From the NCBI GenBank assembly GCA_949285935.1, contig CASEAH010000082.1, positions 39,828 through 103,827 on the forward strand: a stretch of 64,000 nucleotides of DNA, read 5' to 3'. The DNA is from an uncultured Oscillospiraceae bacterium (GTDB lineage: Bacteria > Bacillota > Clostridia > Oscillospirales > Ruminococcaceae). Position numbers and translations under genes: made by a program. Within the stretch, counting starts at the first letter, position 1. Each line of letters begins with the position of its first letter. This document shows positions 35,074 to 45,487 of the stretch, one piece after another. The notes under the pieces were generated by a model. That model made no database searches. It had not been told where the DNA came from and worked only from the letters and a program-made list of their open reading frames with translations.

Positions 35074-36186
35074 TCAGATGGTTCCGTTACTTTTCTGCTT
35101 CAGATATTCATTGATGAAGCCGTCTATATTGCCGTCCATAACGGAATCAATATTTCCTACCTCATAGCCGGTACGATGGTCCTTGACCATGGTGTACGGC
35201 ATAAAGACATAGGAACGGATCTGGCTGCCCCAGGCAATTTCCTTCTGGTCGCCCTTGATATCCTCAATTTTTTCCAAATGCTCCCGCTCCTTGATTTCAA
35301 TCAGCTTGGAGCGGAGCATATTCATGGCCACTTCCCGGTTCTGGTGCTGGCTGCGCTCTACCTGGCAGGCCACCACGATTCCGGTGGGAATGTGGGTCAG
35401 CCGTACCGCCGAAGAAGTCTTGTTGACCTTCTGGCCACCGGCGCCACTGGCCCGGTATACATCCATTTTAATATCTTCTTCCCGGATTTCCACCTGCACC
35501 TCATCGGTGATCTCCGGCATAACCTCCAGAGAAGCAAAGGAGGTATGGCGGCGGCCGGAAGCGTCAAATGGGCTGACCCGGACCAGACGGTGAACTCCGG
35601 CTTCCGACTTCAGATAGCCGTAGGCGTTATCCCCTTCCACCAGAATCGATGCGCTTTTGATCCCGGCCTCATCGCCGTCCAGATAATCCAGCACCTTATA
35701 ACGGAACCCTTTGCGGTCCGCATACATGGTGTACATACGGTACAGCATCTGGGCCCAATCCTGGGCTTCGGTGCCGCCGGCGCCGGCGTGGAAGGTGAGG
35801 ATAGCATTGTGATTATCATACTCGCCGGTAAGGAGGGTGGAAAGCTTCATGTCCTCCAACTGGTTCTGAAAAGCCTCCGCATCGGTCTGAGCCTCTTCAA
35901 AAACGCTCTCATCTTCTTCTTCCACCGCAAGGTCGATCAGCGTCAGCGTATCCTCATACAGAGCGCACAGCTTCCGATAGCCTTCGATTTTTCCTTTGAT
36001 CGCACCCTGCCTTTGGAGTACCTTCTGGGAATTTTCCACATCGTCCCAAAAGCCCGGCTGGCCGGACTTGATCTCCAGTTCCTCCAACTCCCGGCTCAGG
36101 CCGTCAATGTTCAGCGCCTGCCGCAGCTCGTCCAACGGCGCCTTGCCGGCCTGCAGCTTTTGCTTAAGTTCTTCAAATTGCAGCAT
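35074..36186 (-). CDS. prfB: peptide chain release factor 2, no programmed frameshift
   Basis: RF2 releases peptides at UGA and UAA. The GGQ motif (SGAGGQKVNKTSSAVRLTHIP) and the stop-codon anticodon SPF (VRVSPFDASGRRHTS) are intact. Most bacterial prfB genes need a +1 frameshift at an in-frame UGA near codon 25. Here the equivalent N-terminal stretch (DELRQALNIDGLSRELEELE) reads straight through in one frame, so the autoregulatory frameshift is absent. Length is 370 residues. The ATG at 36186 follows GGAGAGG by seven bases. Confidence 0.97.
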   Translation of the reverse strand: MLQFEELKQKLQAGKAPLDELRQALNIDGLSRELEELEIKSGQPGFWDDVENSQKVLQRQGAIKGKIEGYRKLCALYEDTLTLIDLAVEEEDESVFEEAQTDAEAFQNQLEDMKLSTLLTGEYDNHNAILTFHAGAGGTEAQDWAQMLYRMYTMYADRKGFRYKVLDYLDGDEAGIKSASILVEGDNAYGYLKSEAGVHRLVRVSPFDASGRRHTSFASLEVMPEITDEVQVEIREEDIKMDVYRASGAGGQKVNKTSSAVRLTHIPTGIVVACQVERSQHQNREVAMNMLRSKLIEIKEREHLEKIEDIKGDQKEIAWGSQIRSYVFMPYTMVKDHRTGYEVGNIDSVMDGNIDGFINEYLKQKSNGTI

Positions 36187-36416
36187 AGATCTGCCTCTCC
36201 GTTTCCTAATACAAGTTTACCAGTCTATTATATGGGAGCTTTGCTTCCTTGTAAAGCCCAATCCGGCTGTCAACAGGGAAGAAATTGGCCGCCATATTCC
36301 AAAAACACGCAGATTCTTAACAATCTATTTATTGAAAACCCCCAACCGATATACTATAATTGAACTGTTAATCTGACAGGCCTATCCCTGTCAACACCAT
36401 GTTAGGAGCTGATCCC

Positions 36417-37463
36417 GTGTCCAATTATACCGGATATAAATGCCCCGTATGCGGTCAGGCATTTACCTCCCAGGACGATGTGGTGGTCTGTCCGGAATGC
36501 GGCACCCCCCACCACAGGGCCTGCTATCAAAAAATCGGTCATTGCGCCAATGAGGAGGGCCACGCCTCCGGTAAACAGTGGGAACCCCAGCGAGAAGCAT
36601 CGGGCGCTTTTCCAAACGCCGAAGCCGACTCCCGGGTGATCGTCTGTGGACGGTGCGGCTCCGACAACCCTCCCGGCAGTACTGTCTGTCAGGTGTGCGG
36701 CTACAAATTGGAAATTTCCCCGGAGGAGCCTTATCAGCCTGCCTACCATCAACCCTATGGTCCGGGATCTTACGGTCCCGGCTCTCCTCATCAGAACCCT
36801 CAGTCAAATCCCTATCAGCAGCCTGGCGGTGCTTTTCCCGGCGGCTATCCCTTGGGCGCCCCCCCGGTGGACTTGACCGAAGAAATCGCCCCACAGATTA
36901 CAGCGAAGGAAATCTGCGATTACGTGGGGCCCAACAATCTTTCCTTCCTTTTTAAATTCAAATCTCTGACCCATGGCGCCTCTGTCAGTGTCAACTGGTG
37001 CGGAATTTTCGGGTTTTTCTATTGCTTCTACCGGAAAATGTACAAGCTGGGCGCGGCTTACCTCGCTGTTTTTATGGCCGTGTGGATTCCTTCGCTGGTA
37101 GTGGCTTCCCAGTATATGGCGGAAATCGTCGCACAAAGCGGAGGGTTTTCTCTGGATGCGCCCCTTGCAGTAACGCCCGCCTATACCCGAGTACTGATGG
37201 CCTCCTTCGCCCTTTGGAGTGTGATGATCCTCAGCGCCATCGTGAATGTGCTGACCTTCAACCGTCTCTATATGAAGCACTGCTTCCGGGGAATCCGGGA
37301 GCTTAAGGAAAAGGGGCGGTTCTCCACCGGTTCTCCGGATTATGTCTTTGCGTTGGCACGGCGCGGGGGCGTAAGCCTGAATTCGGTACTCATTACCATC
37401 GCCGTCATGTTTGTGTGCAATAACCTCATCAGCTTTATTCTTTCCTCCTTTTTGACTCCTTAA
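36417..37463 (+). CDS. RING/zinc-ribbon membrane protein (DUF2628-like)
   Basis: Domains in order are an N-terminal RING-like zinc domain (CPVCGQAF, CPECGTPHHRACYQ, about 8-45), a second zinc ribbon (CGRCGSDNPPGSTVCQVCG, about 75-95), a disordered Pro/Gln/Gly/Tyr-rich linker (105-150), and a C-terminal domain with three to four membrane helices resembling DUF2628. The start is a GTG at 36417 with TAGGAG eight bases upstream; the ATG at 36399 lies before that site. Length is 348 residues. The role is unknown; such proteins are frequent in Clostridia. Confidence 0.85.
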   Translation: MSNYTGYKCPVCGQAFTSQDDVVVCPECGTPHHRACYQKIGHCANEEGHASGKQWEPQREASGAFPNAEADSRVIVCGRCGSDNPPGSTVCQVCGYKLEISPEEPYQPAYHQPYGPGSYGPGSPHQNPQSNPYQQPGGAFPGGYPLGAPPVDLTEEIAPQITAKEICDYVGPNNLSFLFKFKSLTHGASVSVNWCGIFGFFYCFYRKMYKLGAAYLAVFMAVWIPSLVVASQYMAEIVAQSGGFSLDAPLAVTPAYTRVLMASFALWSVMILSAIVNVLTFNRLYMKHCFRGIRELKEKGRFSTGSPDYVFALARRGGVSLNSVLITIAVMFVCNNLISFILSSFLTP

Positions 37464-37535
37464 GCATGGTCCCGTCTTCAACCGGCGGGACCGCTTTGTT
37501 ACCAAATACAATACAATGAGAGGAACTGTAGTTCT

Positions 37536-38411
37536 ATGAAAGTGAGAAAAGCAGTCATCCCCGCCGCAGGCCTGGGGACCCGGGTTCTTCCCGCTACCAA
37601 ATCCATTCCCAAGGAAATGCTTCCCATCGTGGACCGTCCCGCTATCCATTATATTGTAGAAGAAGCGGTGCGCTCCGGCATTACCGACATTCTGATCATC
37701 ACCAGCCGGGGCAAATCCAGCCTGGAGGATTATTTTGACCGTGCACCGGAGCTGGAAGCCCGTCTTCTGGCCTCCGGAAAAGATGCGCTTTATCGGGACG
37801 TGCTGGCTCCCACAGAACTGGCCAATATCCAGTATATCCGCCAGAAGGAGACCAAAGGGCTGGGGCATGCGGTGCTTTGTGCCCGGGAATTTGTGGGAAA
37901 CGAGCCCTTTGCCGTACTGTATGGGGACGACGTCATTATTTCTCCTCCCGATTCTCCGGCTACCGGAGAATTGGTGCGGGCCTATGAAAAATACGGCAAA
38001 GCAGTGGTAGGCATCAAGGAAGTAACGCCCCAGCAAATCTTACGTTACTCCTCCCTGGCGGTCTCTCCCCTGGAGGAGCGGGTATTCTCCGTGACGGACA
38101 TGGTGGAAAAGCCCGCTCCCCATGAAGTTCTGAGCCTCTATTCTATCCTGGGCCGGTGTGTGCTTCCTCCCGAGATTTTCGATATTCTCTCCCAGACACC
38201 GCCGGGAGCCGGCGGCGAGATCCAGCTGACAGACGCCATGTACATTCTGGCCCGAACCACCGGAATGACCGGTGTGGACTATCTGGGCAAGCGGTACGAT
38301 ATGGGTAATAAGTTGGGGATTATGGAGGCGTCTGTGGAGGTAGCCCTCCGCCATCCGGAAATCGGAGGAGAATTCCGGGAATACCTGAAAAAACTGGCTC
38401 AAACCCTGTAA
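37536..38411 (+). CDS. galU: UTP-glucose-1-phosphate uridylyltransferase
   Basis: The enzyme makes UDP-glucose from UTP and glucose-1-phosphate for glycolipids and wall polymers. The N-terminal nucleotide loop AAGLGTRVLPATKSIPKEMLP, YGDDVI (metal Asp), VEKP and GEIQLTDAM are standard GalU motifs. Length 291 residues is normal. AGGAAC precedes the ATG at 37536. It seems to be transcribed from its own promoter, or by read-through from the zinc-ribbon gene 72 bases upstream. Confidence 0.96.
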   Translation: MKVRKAVIPAAGLGTRVLPATKSIPKEMLPIVDRPAIHYIVEEAVRSGITDILIITSRGKSSLEDYFDRAPELEARLLASGKDALYRDVLAPTELANIQYIRQKETKGLGHAVLCAREFVGNEPFAVLYGDDVIISPPDSPATGELVRAYEKYGKAVVGIKEVTPQQILRYSSLAVSPLEERVFSVTDMVEKPAPHEVLSLYSILGRCVLPPEIFDILSQTPPGAGGEIQLTDAMYILARTTGMTGVDYLGKRYDMGNKLGIMEASVEVALRHPEIGGEFREYLKKLAQTL

Positions 38412-38417
38412 ATTTCG

Positions 38418-38446
38418 TTGACAAGGCTCCAGGCGCCTGTTATAAT
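38418..38446 (+). promoter_or_regulatory. consensus sigma-A promoter of rpsF-ssb-rpsR
   Basis: A perfect TTGACA (38418-38423), a 17-base spacer and a perfect TATAAT (38441-38446), directly after galU. Confidence 0.95.
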
Positions 38447-38452
38447 GTGTTT

Positions 38453-38539
38453 GTTATGCCCCTGCATTCTGCAAAGGGCTTAACTCCTTGCCCTGCCGGG
38501 AGTCGGCAGAGCCTAATGTCCATAAGGAGGTGTAAAACT
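38453..38539 (+). promoter_or_regulatory. rpsF leader, possible S6:S18 autoregulatory element
   Basis: The roughly 85-base leader contains CTGCCG-GGAGT-CGGCAG, a perfect 6-bp hairpin, just upstream of the ribosome site. In many bacteria the S6-S18 complex binds a leader hairpin of rpsF. I identify it by position and hairpin only. Confidence 0.5.
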
Positions 38540-38833
38540 ATGGCAAAACCTACCGCCAGCTATGAAACTGTCATGATCATCAGCACCAAAAACGGCGAAG
38601 AAGCCACTGCCGCTATCGTGGAAAAGTTCAAGACCCTGATTGCGGAAAACGGCACCATCGAGTCTGTTGATGAATGGGGCAAGCGTCGTCTTGCTTATGA
38701 GATCGACGACCAGGTGGAAGGCTACTACGTTCTGGTGAACTTCCAGAGCGGCCCCGAGTTCCCTGCGGAGCTGGACCGTATCTACAAGATCACCGACGGC
38801 GTAATGCGTTCTCTCATCATCGCCAAGGAGTAA
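38540..38833 (+). CDS. rpsF: 30S ribosomal protein S6
   Basis: The 97-residue protein starts MAKPTASYETVMIIST and contains the S6 signature WGKRRLAYEIDDQVEGYYVLVNF. S6 binds 16S rRNA together with S18. The ATG at 38540 has AAGGAGGTG at a seven-base spacing; the frame is open upstream to 38447 but this is the leader. First gene of rpsF-ssb-rpsR, a conserved Firmicute operon. Confidence 0.97.
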   Translation: MAKPTASYETVMIISTKNGEEATAAIVEKFKTLIAENGTIESVDEWGKRRLAYEIDDQVEGYYVLVNFQSGPEFPAELDRIYKITDGVMRSLIIAKE

Positions 38834-38846
38834 GGAGGCGGCGTTT

Positions 38847-39287
38847 ATGTTTAACAAAGCCATCCTTGTCGGTCGTTTGACGGCCGACCCCGAGTTGCGT
38901 CAGACACCCAACGGTATTTCGGTATGCAGCTTCTCTATCGCCGTAGACCGCCGTTTTTCCGGCCGGGATGCTGAGCGGAAAGCTGATTTTATCAATATCG
39001 TTGCCTGGAGGCAGACCGCCGAATTTGTTTCCCGTTATTTCCATAAAGGGGAGCCCATCGGCATTGAAGGCAGCATCCAGACCCGCAACTACGAGGACAA
39101 GCAGGGCAACAAGCGCACTGCCGTGGAAGTTGTAGCGGACAACGCCTTTTTCACCGGCAGCAAGGCCAGCTCACAGGCGGCCGGCTCTATTCCCCTGCCT
39201 ACAGAAGCGCCCCCCGCGGTTCATTATCAGAGCGGTGCGGCCAGCGACTTCGAAGAAGTGGAGACTGATAACGATCTTCCCTTCTGA
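38847..39287 (+). CDS. ssb: single-stranded DNA-binding protein
   Basis: SSB coats single-stranded DNA in replication and repair. The OB fold begins MFNKAILVGRLTADPELRQTPNG and includes FINIVAWRQTAEFVSRYF. A short flexible linker leads to the acidic tail ending DNDLPF, which recruits partner proteins. Length is 146 residues. It starts 13 bases after rpsF. Confidence 0.97.
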   Translation: MFNKAILVGRLTADPELRQTPNGISVCSFSIAVDRRFSGRDAERKADFINIVAWRQTAEFVSRYFHKGEPIGIEGSIQTRNYEDKQGNKRTAVEVVADNAFFTGSKASSQAAGSIPLPTEAPPAVHYQSGAASDFEEVETDNDLPF

Positions 39288-39335
39288 GTTTCATGATCTT
39301 CAGTTTCATTTTATTGGTAAAGGAGGTTCGTTTCC

Positions 39336-39584
39336 ATGGAGCGTAACGAAAGACCCGAGAGACCCCGCGACAGAAAGCCCCGCAGAAAAGTCTGCGCTTT
39401 TTGTGTAGATAAGATCGAGACCATCGATTATAAGGATGTTCCTCGTCTTCGGAGATATCTCTCTGAGAGAGCCAAGATCGTTCCCCGCCGTGTGACCGGC
39501 ACTTGCGCCCGTCATCAGCGTCAACTGACTGTGGCCATTAAGCGCGCCCGTCATCTGGCTCTTCTCCCCTATATCAGCGACTAA
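39336..39584 (+). CDS. rpsR: 30S ribosomal protein S18
   Basis: The 82-residue protein contains [18 protein letters not shown] and [25 protein letters not shown], the S18 core. The Cys residues (CAFC and TGTC) suggest the zinc-binding (C+) form. AAAGGAGG precedes the ATG. S18 pairs with S6 in the platform of the small subunit. Confidence 0.97.
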   Translation: MERNERPERPRDRKPRRKVCAFCVDKIETIDYKDVPRLRRYLSERAKIVPRRVTGTCARHQRQLTVAIKRARHLALLPYISD

Positions 39585-39602
39585 GTCACTGCTGAAACTC
39601 TA

Positions 39603-39635
39603 AGCGTCCAGGCTATATGGCTTGGGCGCTTTTTG
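39603..39635 (+). terminator. terminator of rpsF-ssb-rpsR
   Basis: AGCGTCCAGGC pairs with GCTTGGGCGCT (11 bp with G-T pairs) around TATATG and is followed by a T run, 19 bases after the rpsR stop. Confidence 0.88.
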
Positions 39636-39993
39636 TATCCCTAACCTTTGGTCCCTTTTTTGGGGGTGGTAACCCTCCAATATTTTATCAAAGAAGGGGT
39701 TTGGGGTCACAGTTAAAACTTTTGGGCTCCACCTCCGGCAAGGCTGATAGTTTTCTTATACTGGCCTCCGACTGGGTCGTTTTTATAGTTTGTTATAATC
39801 TTGCACGTCATCTGGGTACAATCAGGTGCTGCTGCTTGCTGCCTGTTAATGGGTTCAAAATTTTTTCATTATCAACTATTCCAGGGCCTTCTCTTCCCCA
39901 TCCGGCGGCAGCAGTTGACGGTCCGCATTATACTGCATCATCGCCATTAAGGCTTTTTTTGAACCACTCACTATGCGAGCGACTTTCTTCATA
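39636..39993. other. convergent intergenic region without a recognisable gene
   Basis: About 360 bases between two terminators. No gene with a ribosome site was seen. Confidence 0.5.
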
Positions 39994-39994
39994 C

Positions 39995-40026
39995 AAAAAG
40001 CGCAGCGGCAAATTGCCGCTGCGCTT
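39995..40026 (-). terminator. terminator of the SPFH gene
   Basis: AAGCGCAGCGGCAA and TTGCCGCTGCGCTT form a near-perfect palindrome with a minimal loop, followed by five T on the minus strand, 50 bases after the stop. Confidence 0.9.
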
Positions 40027-40075
40027 AAAATTTCATCTCTTCGTCCCAGGTCGGGAGATATTTCCCGGTTTCAAA

Positions 40076-40999
40076 TTATTTATCCGAAACCATTTCCTTC
40101 AGGGACGCTGCCAGGCCCGCCATACCCTGAATGTTGCTGGGGATAATGATCTTAGTGGCCTTTCCGTCCGCCGCCTTCACAAAGCTCTCATAAGCCTTGA
40201 GGGTCAGCACAGCATCGGAAGGAGCCGCCTCATTCAGCATTTTCAGGGAATCCGCCATAGCCCGGTTCACCATCTCAATGGCCTGAGATTCACCCTGAGC
40301 CTCCCGGATCTTCTGCTCCTTGACTGCTTCTGCCCGGAGGATAGCCGCCTGCTTTTCCGCTTCAGCATTCAGAATCTGAGACTCCTTATTGCCTTCCGCC
40401 ACCAGAATCTGGCTGCGTTTCTCACCTTCGGCACGCAGGATCGCTTCACGGCGTTCCCGCTCTGCTTTCATCTGCTTTTCCATGGCATCCTGGATCTCTC
40501 TGGGCGGGATAATGTTCTTCAGTTCCACCCGGTTCACTTTGATGCCCCACTTGTCGGTGGCCAGGTCCAGAGACGCCGTGATCTTGGTATTGATGACGTC
40601 ACGGGAGGTCAGAGTATGATCCAGCTCCATATCACCGATAATATTCCGCAGGGTAGTAGCTGTCAGGCTTTCAATTGCCAGCAACGGTCTCTCCACGCCG
40701 TATGTATATAATTTTGCATCAGTAACCTGATAAAAGACGATGGTGTCGATCTGGATGGTAACATTATCTTTGGTAATAACCGGCTGTGGGGCAAAGTCCA
40801 TGACCTGCTCCTTCAGCGAGATCTTTTTGGCAACACGGTCCACAATGGGGAATTTGAAATGAAGGCCCGTAGCCCAGGTGGTATGATATGCGCCCAGCCG
40901 CTCAATGACAAAAACCGTAGCCTGGGGCACAATACGAATATTGGTCACCAGCAGCAAGACAATAATCAAACCTACTAAAACTCCCAGAACCCATCCCAT
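40076..40999 (-). CDS. SPFH/Band 7 (stomatin-like) membrane protein
   Basis: One N-terminal membrane helix (about 3-20) is followed by the SPFH domain (VPQATVFVIERLGAYHTTWATGLHFKFPIVDRV and the TLRNIIGDMELDHTLTSRDVIN segment) and a coiled-coil rich in Glu, Ala and Arg (about 180-250). It matches the paraslipin/QmcA type. Such proteins oligomerise into membrane microdomain scaffolds. Length is 307 residues. AAGGAG precedes the ATG. The NfeD partner gene lies 106 bases upstream on the same strand, the usual pairing. Confidence 0.94.
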   Translation of the reverse strand: MGWVLGVLVGLIIVLLLVTNIRIVPQATVFVIERLGAYHTTWATGLHFKFPIVDRVAKKISLKEQVMDFAPQPVITKDNVTIQIDTIVFYQVTDAKLYTYGVERPLLAIESLTATTLRNIIGDMELDHTLTSRDVINTKITASLDLATDKWGIKVNRVELKNIIPPREIQDAMEKQMKAERERREAILRAEGEKRSQILVAEGNKESQILNAEAEKQAAILRAEAVKEQKIREAQGESQAIEMVNRAMADSLKMLNEAAPSDAVLTLKAYESFVKAADGKATKIIIPSNIQGMAGLAASLKEMVSDK

Positions 41000-41105
41000 A
41001 GATGCATACTCCTTCTCCAGCAGCTAAATCATGATTATCCTGTCCATCGCCGGCCTGAACAGGCAAACAACTCTTCCTGAGTCTCGGTGGGGTTGTTTCT
41101 GACAA

Positions 41106-41606
41106 TTAAAAAGAATTCCCCGATGAAAAGGGATGATTCTCAGGCTGAGCAACAGGCTCCACGATCACCTTGACCCCTTCGATCCCATCCACGACCACCG
41201 TGGCACCTACAGGAATCACCTCATTGGTCCTGGATCTTCCCGTCCAAGTAAGGCCGTTGACAAAAACTTTCCCGGTTTGAGCAAGATTATTAATTTCCTC
41301 GGTTACCGAACCGCAGAGACCGATAACACTGTCTGCATTGGTAGGAACAGATTTCACCTTGAGAACATCTTTGACAAAACGTCTGGTAAGGACCAAAGCC
41401 AGCGCGGATACAATAAAAAACACTGTAAGCTGCATGGAAAACGACCAGCCCAGCATAGCCGCAAAAACCGTGACGAAAGCCCCAAGGGAAAACCAAATAC
41501 AAACCATCTGTGTCGTAGCGGCTTCCACTGCCAGCAGGACCAAGGAAGCCAAAAGCCACAAAAGCGGCTCCCGGTTGACAGTAATAAAGGAAATGATCGC
41601 ACTCAT
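41106..41606 (-). CDS. NfeD-family membrane protein
   Basis: Three or four membrane helices (about 10-75) are followed by a C-terminal OB-fold domain (VIGLCGSVTEEINNLAQTGKVFVNGLTWTGRS), as in short NfeD proteins. These work with stomatin-type SPFH proteins, and the SPFH gene follows. Length is 166 residues. AAAGGAGGC precedes the ATG at 41606. Confidence 0.92.
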   Translation of the reverse strand: MSAIISFITVNREPLLWLLASLVLLAVEAATTQMVCIWFSLGAFVTVFAAMLGWSFSMQLTVFFIVSALALVLTRRFVKDVLKVKSVPTNADSVIGLCGSVTEEINNLAQTGKVFVNGLTWTGRSRTNEVIPVGATVVVDGIEGVKVIVEPVAQPENHPFSSGNSF

Positions 41607-41642
41607 TGCTTCGCCTCCTTTGCAATGAAACTTTCATGAATC

Positions 41643-41671
41643 AGTATATCATCTTTCTATCCCCTTCGCAA
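41643..41671 (-). promoter_or_regulatory. sigma-A promoter of nfeD-SPFH operon
   Basis: TTGCGA (41671-41666) and TATACT (41648-41643) are 17 bases apart, about 37 bases upstream of the NfeD start. Confidence 0.8.
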
Positions 41672-42158
41672 CGGCTATGAGAAGGATATATTGTGAAAAG
41701 TATTAACTCCATTTGCCCTCCATCGGGTTCTGTAATCTTCCTTTTCCCTCTCCGTTAAAACCATTTTCTTGCAGTGGCGGGTAATGTCATCCTAAAAATC
41801 ATTTTATTTATGAATCTTCCAGCCGGGCACTCCCCAACTCATCTCTACTAACATTTGTTATAAAAGCATTGATACTTCATCTGATATGAATGATGTTAAG
41901 CACATAGTCATCCCCCGGCTTAGCTGGAAGTTGGGTTCACCATAGAAGAATTTTTCATATCAATAAGCGGCACTGAACAGCCTGGTCGCTTCCACCACTT
42001 GCACTGCAGCCCATCAACAGGTGATCCTTGTTCCAAGGGCAATTTTTGCTGACCATAAAGTTCTTTTTCGTTTCTTGCTTCACTCGATGCCCGAAACTAA
42101 AGCTTTTACTCTCCCCAGCAAAGCTGAGGATTCTCATAGCACTAAGACATACAACAGA
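41672..42158. other. intergenic region without a recognisable gene
   Basis: About 490 bases between the NfeD promoter and the groEL terminator. A 60-codon minus frame (42137-41955) lacks a ribosome site. Nothing else was recognised. Confidence 0.5.
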
Positions 42159-42195
42159 AAGGCTGCCGCTCCTGTGCAGGAACGGCAGCCTTTTG
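42159..42195 (-). terminator. probable terminator of groESL
   Basis: AAAGGCTGCCG and CGGCAGCCTTT form an 11-bp stem with a loop of about 14 bases; the T run on the minus strand is short. It is about 70 bases after the groEL stop. Confidence 0.7.
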
Positions 42196-42262
42196 TAAGT
42201 TTCTTTTTTCTGCTTCTGCCAGACGGTCCCGTCCGGTCATCTGTGCGCGGCGAGCCGACTGA

Positions 42263-43906
<1,644 letters not shown>

Positions 43907-43949
43907 TTATTCCAGAAAGATGAATTTCAAATATGTTTCGCGGATAAAA

Positions 43950-44255
<306 letters not shown>

Positions 44256-44275
44256 TTAGTTTCTTTTAGTGGTTT

Positions 44276-44302
44276 TTAGCACTCATCATTCTCGAGTGCT
44301 AA
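44276..44302. promoter_or_regulatory. CIRCE operator (HrcA binding site)
   Basis: TTAGCACTC, nine bases, GAGTGCTAA: an exact match to the CIRCE consensus. It lies in the leader just downstream of the groES promoter, so HrcA repression is expected and is relieved on heat shock. Confidence 0.98.
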
Positions 44303-44311
44303 CTGTATCTT

Positions 44312-44339
44312 ATTCTACCCTATTTTCAGGAAAAATCAA
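44312..44339 (-). promoter_or_regulatory. sigma-A promoter of groESL
   Basis: TTGATT (44339-44334) and TAGAAT (44317-44312), 16 bases apart on the minus strand, directly upstream of CIRCE. Confidence 0.75.
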
Positions 44340-44516
44340 GACCTTTTTAGGAATTTTATAGAAAAACAACAAATTTAACAATTTATTCAAGATTCTTTTT
44401 TTAGATATTCCCTTTACACTCTTGTCTGACTGCGATAAACTGACCATAAATATAAAATACAGCAGCAGAAATTCTTCAGGCCCAATGGACAGCCGCAGCT
44501 TTAGGAGGTGCGCCTT

Positions 44517-45359
44517 ATGATCCGCTTCACCAAAATGCAGGGGATCGGCAACGACTATATCTATGTAAATGGATTCCGGGAAAAGGTTCCCGATCCCGCT
44601 GCCTTCTCCCGTTTTATCAGCGACCGGCATCTGGGCTGCGGTTCTGATGGACTTATTTTGATTCTTCCATCCCAAAAGGCAGATTTTCAAATGCGGATGT
44701 TCAATGCAGACGGTTCCGAGGGACTGATGTGCGGCAATGGCGTGCGATGCGTCGCTAAATATGTCCATGATTATGGTCTTACCGATAAAACCTCCATCAC
44801 TCTGGAAACAAAAGGCGGGATCAAGAGTCTGGAAATGTCCCTGGGGGCCGACGGAAAGGTGGAGGCAGTACGGGTGGATATGGGAAAAGCTCATCTGGAT
44901 TCTGCTTCGGTCCCTGTCCGCACTTCCCTGCCGGAATTTATCCATCAGCCGGTAATAGTCAACGGGGAAACTGTTTATCTTACCTGCGTTTCCATGGGGA
45001 ACCCCCATGCCGTTACCTTTGTGGAGGATCCTATGGCTTTGGATCTGGAAAAAATCGGTCCGGGCTATGAGCACCATCCCCTGTTTCCCCACCGGGTCAA
45101 TACAGAGTTTGTCCGTGTCCTGGACCCCCACACCCTCCAAATGCGTGTTTGGGAGCGGGGCAGCGGAGAAACCATGGCCTGCGGTACCGGGGCCTGTGCT
45201 TCAGTGGTGGCGGCCACTCTATTGGGATATTGCCCGAAAGATGAAGAAATTACCGTTCATCTGAGGGGCGGAGATTTGACGATTCACTATCAACCGGATG
45301 GAACTGTCTTTATGACCGGCCCTGCTGTAACCGTTTTTGATGGTGAGATCGATTTTTAA
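44517..45359 (+). CDS. dapF: diaminopimelate epimerase
   Basis: DapF converts LL- to meso-diaminopimelate. Both catalytic Cys motifs are present: MCGNGVRCVAKY (about 75) and ACGTGACASVVA (about 220). The N-terminal FTKMQGIGNDYIYV is typical. Length is 280 residues. The ATG at 44517 follows TAGGAGGTG; a GTG nine bases earlier is inside the ribosome site. Its product is the substrate for peptidoglycan and lysine synthesis, and the dapL gene for the preceding step lies 0.9 kb downstream. Confidence 0.97.
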   Translation: MIRFTKMQGIGNDYIYVNGFREKVPDPAAFSRFISDRHLGCGSDGLILILPSQKADFQMRMFNADGSEGLMCGNGVRCVAKYVHDYGLTDKTSITLETKGGIKSLEMSLGADGKVEAVRVDMGKAHLDSASVPVRTSLPEFIHQPVIVNGETVYLTCVSMGNPHAVTFVEDPMALDLEKIGPGYEHHPLFPHRVNTEFVRVLDPHTLQMRVWERGSGETMACGTGACASVVAATLLGYCPKDEEITVHLRGGDLTIHYQPDGTVFMTGPAVTVFDGEIDF

Positions 45360-45470
45360 GGTGTCAGATTACCCACCCAAAGGAACATGTGTCATATTTT
45401 TTCACCAACCCATGCCCTGCTTTTGCCTGTAACGGTTCCTGTATCCTTTTCGGGCTCCCAGCTGAGGTGC
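45360..45470. other. intergenic spacer after dapF
   Basis: There is no clear terminator directly after dapF and no clear promoter for the RNA-like region that follows. Confidence 0.4.
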
Positions 45471-45487
45471 GTCCATGTAGAGAGAGT

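Noticed and set aside
36100-36186. Programmed frameshift site of prfB
   Set aside because: No in-frame TGA with a CTT slip site occurs near codon 25; the gene reads in a single frame.
35176-36363. Plus-strand open frame of 395 codons opposite prfB
   Set aside because: Antisense shadow of prfB without a ribosome site or recognisable domain.
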